A DNA stretch of 64,000 nucleotides, from the NCBI GenBank assembly GCA_022577435.1, contig JAKOON010000103.1:1-64000 (forward strand), read 5' to 3'. The DNA is from Embiotoca jacksoni (lineage: Eukaryota; Chordata; Actinopteri; Embiotocidae). Shown here in pieces: positions 59,687-64,000 of the stretch. A program made the position numbers and the translations under genes. The notes beneath the pieces are model-generated. The model saw only the letters and a program-made list of their open reading frames with translations. It did no database searches and was not told where the DNA came from. The stretch's first letter is position 1; each line of letters opens with the position of its first letter.

Positions 59687-59755
59687 GGTTGTGATGGTGG
59701 TGGTGGTGCTTCTCTTTGTGGTTGTTTTGTCTCTTTGTGGTTGTTTTGCATTTCT

Positions 59756-59789
<34 letters not shown>

Positions 59790-60155
59790 GGTTGTGGTGG
59801 TGGTGGTGGTGCTTCTCTTTGTGGTTGTTTTGTCTCTGTGGTTGTTTTGCATTTCTTTGTTGTTGTTGTTGTGGTGGTGGTGGTGGTGCTTCTCTTTGTG
59901 GTTGTTTTGCATTTCGTTGTTGTTGTTGTTGTTGTGGTGGTGGTGGTGCTTCTCTTTGTGGTTGTTTTGCATTTCGTTGTTGTTGTTGTTGTTGTGGTGG
60001 TGGTGGTGCTTCTCTTTGTGGTTGTTTTGCATTTCTTTGTTGTTGTTGTGGTGGTGGTGCTTCTCTTTGTGGTTGTTTTGTGTCTCTTCACAGTTGCTTT
60101 GTTTCTCTTTATGCTCGTGTTTCTCTTTGTACCCGTTTTGAGTCTCTTTGCACTT
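59565..60155. repeat. Composite (TTG)n/(TGG)n minisatellite, family F on the other strand
   Basis: Repeated blocks of TCTCTTTGTGGTTGTTTTGC, ATTTC(T/G)TTG, then (TTG)n and (TGG)n ending in TGCT. Block lengths vary because the triplet runs vary. The CTTTGTGGTTGTTTTG word is the complement of the family F monomer at 39570. Confidence 0.9.
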
Positions 60156-60695
60156 TGTTTGAAGAACCTTTCCACCAGTAAACGGAGTGAATCTCTGGGC
60201 CTCGATCACATGTTAATAGCATGTGTGAACGGTTGTTTTTGCCCTCAGCAGGCAGCACTTTTCGGAGAAAAAGCCACTTCACACCAGCTGCTCGAACGCA
60301 GGCGGACGATCAGAGTCGAGCTGGTGGAACATTTAGCATCTGAAGGTGAGACTTTTCCCCTCAGGAGCTCCAGACAGTGAATACTCGACTTACATGCAGT
60401 CGGTGGACGCAAACACGACTCCAAATGAAAGATAATGTTGCTCCGTAGCCGGAGGATGTGAAAATACTGCTTTTCTAACAAGTTTAACGTGCTCGTGATG
60501 TGTCAGCGGTCACAACTCTACTGCCCACGAGTGCCGTAAAAATCGGTTATTGCAGCTTTAAAGCGACTCGTCTGTCTCGTTCTCGCTGTTTCGTACCCGC
60601 TCGTCCTTTTATTTCACATCTCGCTGTTCAGCCAAGCGATTTATTTAGTTCTCTCCTCGACAGACGAGTTCTTACCTGCTCTGATTCACATCCCC

Positions 60696-60696
<1 letters not shown>

Positions 60697-60744
<48 letters not shown>
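60697..60744. repeat. (GT)23 microsatellite
   Basis: Left array of cassette D copy 2. Confidence 0.97.
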
Positions 60745-60745
<1 letters not shown>

Positions 60746-60854
60746 GATAATAGCGTTCCTCTAATAATCAGCCACAATTACGTCCCAACAAAAAAGGAGG
60801 GAAGAAGTGGGAGGAAGCTATCAGGAGGAAACCATTGATATGGTAATATCAATG

Positions 60855-60855
<1 letters not shown>

Positions 60856-60897
<42 letters not shown>
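60856..60897. repeat. (CA)20 microsatellite
   Basis: Right array of cassette D copy 2. Confidence 0.97.
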
Positions 60898-60899
<2 letters not shown>

Positions 60900-61132
60900 C
60901 AGGCCTACTGCAGTGTGACAGCAGGAGAATAGAAGATTTCATTTTCTGCCTCACAAAGCTTTCTTTGCAACACAAGACTGCAACTGTTCATTAGAGACTG
61001 AGATCTTCTCGTCACATCACTTCTGATTCTCCCTTTTAGATTTGTTTTCCTGCTGCAGGGATTCTTCTGTCTGCTTCAGACACTTAACTTTCACATCAAC
61101 TCAAACGTCAACTTTGATCTGTTGGGGTTTTG

Positions 61133-62255
61133 GGCTTTAGTTTGATATTTCTGTTGGTTTTAGACTTTAGTTTTATATATCTGTTGGTTTTAGACTTTAG
61201 TTTTATATATCTGTTGGTTTTAGACTTTAGTTTGATATTTCTGTTGGTTTTAGACTTTAGTTTTATATATCTGTTGGTTTTAGACTTTAGTTTTATATAT
61301 CTGTTGGTTTTAGAGTTTAGTTTTATATATCTGTTGGTTTTAGAGTTTAGTTTTATATATCTGTTGGTTTTAGACTTTAGTTTTATATATCCTGTTGGTT
61401 TTAGACTTTAGTTTTATATATCTGTTGGTTTTAGACTTTAGTTTTATATATCTGTTGGTTTTAGAGTTTAGTTTTATATATCTGTTGGTTTTAGACTTTA
61501 GTTTTATATAACTGTTGGTTTTAGAGTTTAGTTTTATATATCTGTTGGTTTTAGAGTTTAGTTTTATATATCTGTTGGTTTTAGACTTTAGTTTTATATA
61601 TCTGTTGGTTTTAGAGTTTAGTTTTATATAACTGTTGGTTTTAGAGTTTAGTTTTATATATCTGTTGGTTTTAGAGTTTAGTTTTATATATCTGTTGGTT
61701 TTAGAGTTTAGTTTTATATATCTGTTGGTTTTAGACTTTAGTTTTATATATCTGTTGGTTTTAGACTTTAGTTTTATATATCTGTTGGTTTTAGAGTTTA
61801 GTTTTATATATCTGTTGGTTTTAGACTTTAGTTTTATATATCTGTTGGTTTTAGAGTTTAGTTTTATATAACTGTTGGTTTTAGAGTTTAGTTTTATATA
61901 TCTGTTGGTTTTAGACTTTAGTTTTATATATCTGTTGGTTTTAGACTTTAGTTTTATATATCTGTTGGTTTTAGACTTTAGTTTTATATATCTGTTGGTT
62001 TTAGACTTTAGTTTTATATATCTGTTGGTTTTAGAGTTTAGTTTTATATATCTGTTGGTTTTAGACTTTAGTTTTATATATCTGTTGGTTTTAGACTTTA
62101 GTTTTATATATCTGTTGGTTTTAGACTTTAGTTTTATATATCTGTTGGTTTTAGAGTTTAGTTTTATATATCTGTTGGTTTTAGACTTTAGTTTTATATA
62201 ACTGTTGGTTTTAGAGTTTAGTTTTATATATCTGTTGGTTTTAGAGTTTACTTTG
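61133..62255. repeat. 30-bp minisatellite, about 37 units
   Basis: Units of CTGTTGGTTTTAGA(C/G)TTT followed by AGTTTTATATAT. There is a single-base insertion near 61391, first and last units are atypical, and a few units carry AACTG in place of TCTG. The period of 10 codons gives long artefactual frames rich in LLVLDFSFIY. There are no spacers, so it is not a CRISPR array. Confidence 0.97.
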
Positions 62256-62527
62256 ATATTTTTTTGCAGTTTAAGAGCTTTTAAAGCTGAAAGATTAATT
62301 TCTTCTTTTTTTTCTTTCCTTTGTAAATAATTCGTACCCCTTCGAGAACGCTTTGCTCAAGGGCACAGAGGCAGTTGATTTCCAACCTTCTGCTGTGGCA
62401 GCAGAGATAGGCTTGTTACCATGGTTACCCCAGAGAGAGAGAGTCTGCCATTCATTCCCCTCTTTTCCTGTTCATGTCAGTTCAGGTTTCTGAGTCTGAC
62501 AGGATTATAACCTGACATGAAAACCTG

Positions 62528-62529
<2 letters not shown>

Positions 62530-62621
<92 letters not shown>
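62530..62621. repeat. (AC)24 followed by (GA)21
   Basis: Compound array CA then AG with a two-base joint. 83 bp from the next CA array. Confidence 0.96.
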
Positions 62622-62623
<2 letters not shown>

Positions 62624-62701
62624 CTGTGACATTGAGAGAAAATAGAATTGAAGGCTACAGAGTCACAGTACAAATCAGACGCTATTTACCCTGGAGCACA
62701 T

Positions 62702-62703
<2 letters not shown>

Positions 62704-62766
<63 letters not shown>
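62704..62766. repeat. (CA)31 microsatellite
   Basis: Left member of a CA-spacer-TG pair with 114-bp spacing. Confidence 0.97.
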
Positions 62767-62768
<2 letters not shown>

Positions 62769-62879
62769 GTAACACACTGCAATGCTCTCAGACAAACACA
62801 CACACACATGCAGACGCAGATACCAAAGCAAACACACACCAGCCGCTCTCTGTAGTTTGGATTACTGGCGCCAGGCTGA

Positions 62880-62880
<1 letters not shown>

Positions 62881-62971
<91 letters not shown>
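62881..62971. repeat. (TG)45 microsatellite
   Basis: Uninterrupted. Last dinucleotide array of the window. Confidence 0.97.
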
Positions 62972-62973
<2 letters not shown>

Positions 62974-63295
62974 ATCGGGGGATTCAGCGGTGAAGTGAAT
63001 GTGCACAAGGCCCTCACACACTTCATAAAGCCTTTTTAAACCCGGTTAAAGGTTTACACGGACAAATAATCAGGTCTCTCCAGCTGAATTTGAGCCGTAT
63101 TAAACCGGGTCTACGGCGCCGGCGCCGTGGACGACCTGCTCATCCGACCTCTTCAGGGTTCGCTTCCTCCGGAGGAGCGGCTGAGTTTCAGGCCACGCTT
63201 TGGCCCATAATGAAACACAATACTGTACAACATCACATGTTGGAACATGAAGAAGCCTGAGTGCTTGGCTGAGGTGCATGCTGGGATTGAAGGGT

Positions 63296-63332
63296 GGAGG
63301 AGGAGGAGGAGGAGGAGGAGGAGGAGGAGGAA
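63296..63332. repeat. (GGA)12 triplet array
   Basis: Uninterrupted GAG/GGA run. Confidence 0.94.
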
Positions 63333-64000
63333 GTGCAGGTGGAGGTTTTTTTTTGCTGTCTGTTTTACAGCTCTCTAGAAACAGAGAAGTTTAACATCAG
63401 GTGTCGATGTTAGTGAGTTATTATTGGTATTTGTGGAACTTATTAACCCTCTGAACGCCACAACAAGGTTTGAAAGGAATGTTTTTCATCGCAAACCATA
63501 AAAAATGAAGCGCTTTAATATCAACATTTATGTAATCATAGTCTGGTTTTTAAATTTCGGATTGATCATGGAACGAATCATGACCACCGAACACTTCCGT
63601 CGGTTTAAAACATTTAGTTTTCATGGAAATCTGGAAGTCTCAGTTAAAAATAAATCAAAGAAATATTTTTTTTTAAACACGGGACACAATGAAGAGAATC
63701 AAACTGCATAAATTAACAGCGGCTGATCTGCTTTTTATGAATGTGAATAAGCAACAGAGTGGCAGAAAATTTCAAATGCTGAAGCCAACAAAAGCGTGAC
63801 TGAAAAAAACCAATGTTATTGATTAGTTACCCAATTAATGCTTCAATTAAAGATTCAGTGTGTCGGGATAAAAGGGGGATCTATTGGCAGAAATAGAATA
63901 TATTAATAATTATTCTCTCATTCGTGTCAAATCTCCTGAAACTAAGAATCATTCTTTTTTTTGTTTTTTTATTTCATGCACTGCCACGCTTCTACGGGAT
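63333..64000. other. Intergenic, nothing recognised
   Basis: AT-rich end of the window without gene or repeat family. Confidence 0.6.

Larger units (their letters stand above)
60697..61010 (-). repeat. Dispersed cassette D (TG-core-CA), copy 2
   Basis: TG array 60697-60744, core 60745-60855, CA array 60856-60897. The distal flank contains the reverse of TTCTATTCTCCTGCTGTC. The core is inverted relative to 32490-32597, yet TG still lies left and CA right, as expected of a segment with inverted ends. Confidence 0.75.

Noticed and set aside
59351..60380. Large open frames of 199-276 codons on both strands
   Set aside because: Their length comes from TTG/TGG triplet repeats that exclude stops. 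The products are Cys/Val/Thr/His low complexity without a domain.
61130..62201. Hydrophobic open frames resembling repeated membrane segments
   Set aside because: They are direct translations of the 30-bp minisatellite and break wherever the unit has an indel or the AACTG variant.
61133..62255. CRISPR-like regular repeat array
   Set aside because: Units abut directly without unique spacers and the genome is vertebrate. It is a minisatellite.

Overview
The window looks like a piece of a teleost fish chromosome, probably percomorph-like. It has spliced vertebrate exons with consensus GT/AG junctions, very dense (TG)n/(CA)n microsatellites, and dispersed repeats of the kind common in fish genomes. 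No bacterial-type operons, rRNA or convincing tRNA genes are visible. The species cannot be named from sequence reading alone.

Only one protein-coding gene is supported. It is the 3' half of the thyrotropin-releasing-hormone-degrading ectoenzyme (TRHDE, an M1-family metallo-aminopeptidase), on the + strand in nine exons from 1867 to 20920. All junction phases are mutually consistent. These exons encode the C-terminal, all-helical ERAP1_C-like part of the ectodomain, about 360 residues. The membrane anchor and the zinc-binding catalytic motif lie upstream of the window. Bases 1-1866 are the end of an upstream intron. The last exon carries an apparent one-base frameshift at a run of 11 G. The frame after the run ends at a TAA at 20918-20920, and a candidate polyadenylation signal lies at 21560.

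The gene's introns are loaded with microsatellites, several of them pressed against splice sites. One 104-nt exon (7712-7815) is bracketed by (TG)n ending 6 nt before it and (CA)n starting 8 nt after it. The transcript could therefore fold the exon into the loop of a long UG/CA duplex. Two other donors (8806 and 18561) also run into (CA)n within 6-10 nt.

From about 21.6 kb to 64 kb I see no recognisable gene. This region holds about 30 of the roughly 53 TG/CA arrays in the window, (GAAA)n, (GAA)n, (TA)n and pyrimidine/purine tracts, and two striking minisatellites (9-bp units at 27243; 30-bp units at 61133). It also holds copies of several dispersed repeat families (labelled A-H here), some in introns as well. 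One family (C) carries perfect nuclear-receptor half-site arrangements. The TG/CA arrays are strongly clustered: about 25 of 52 neighbouring gaps are under 200 bp. One cassette with core DNA between TG and CA arrays occurs twice in opposite orientation.

All homology calls come from reading the sequence and from knowledge of the family. No database search was possible. Repeat-family boundaries are approximate.
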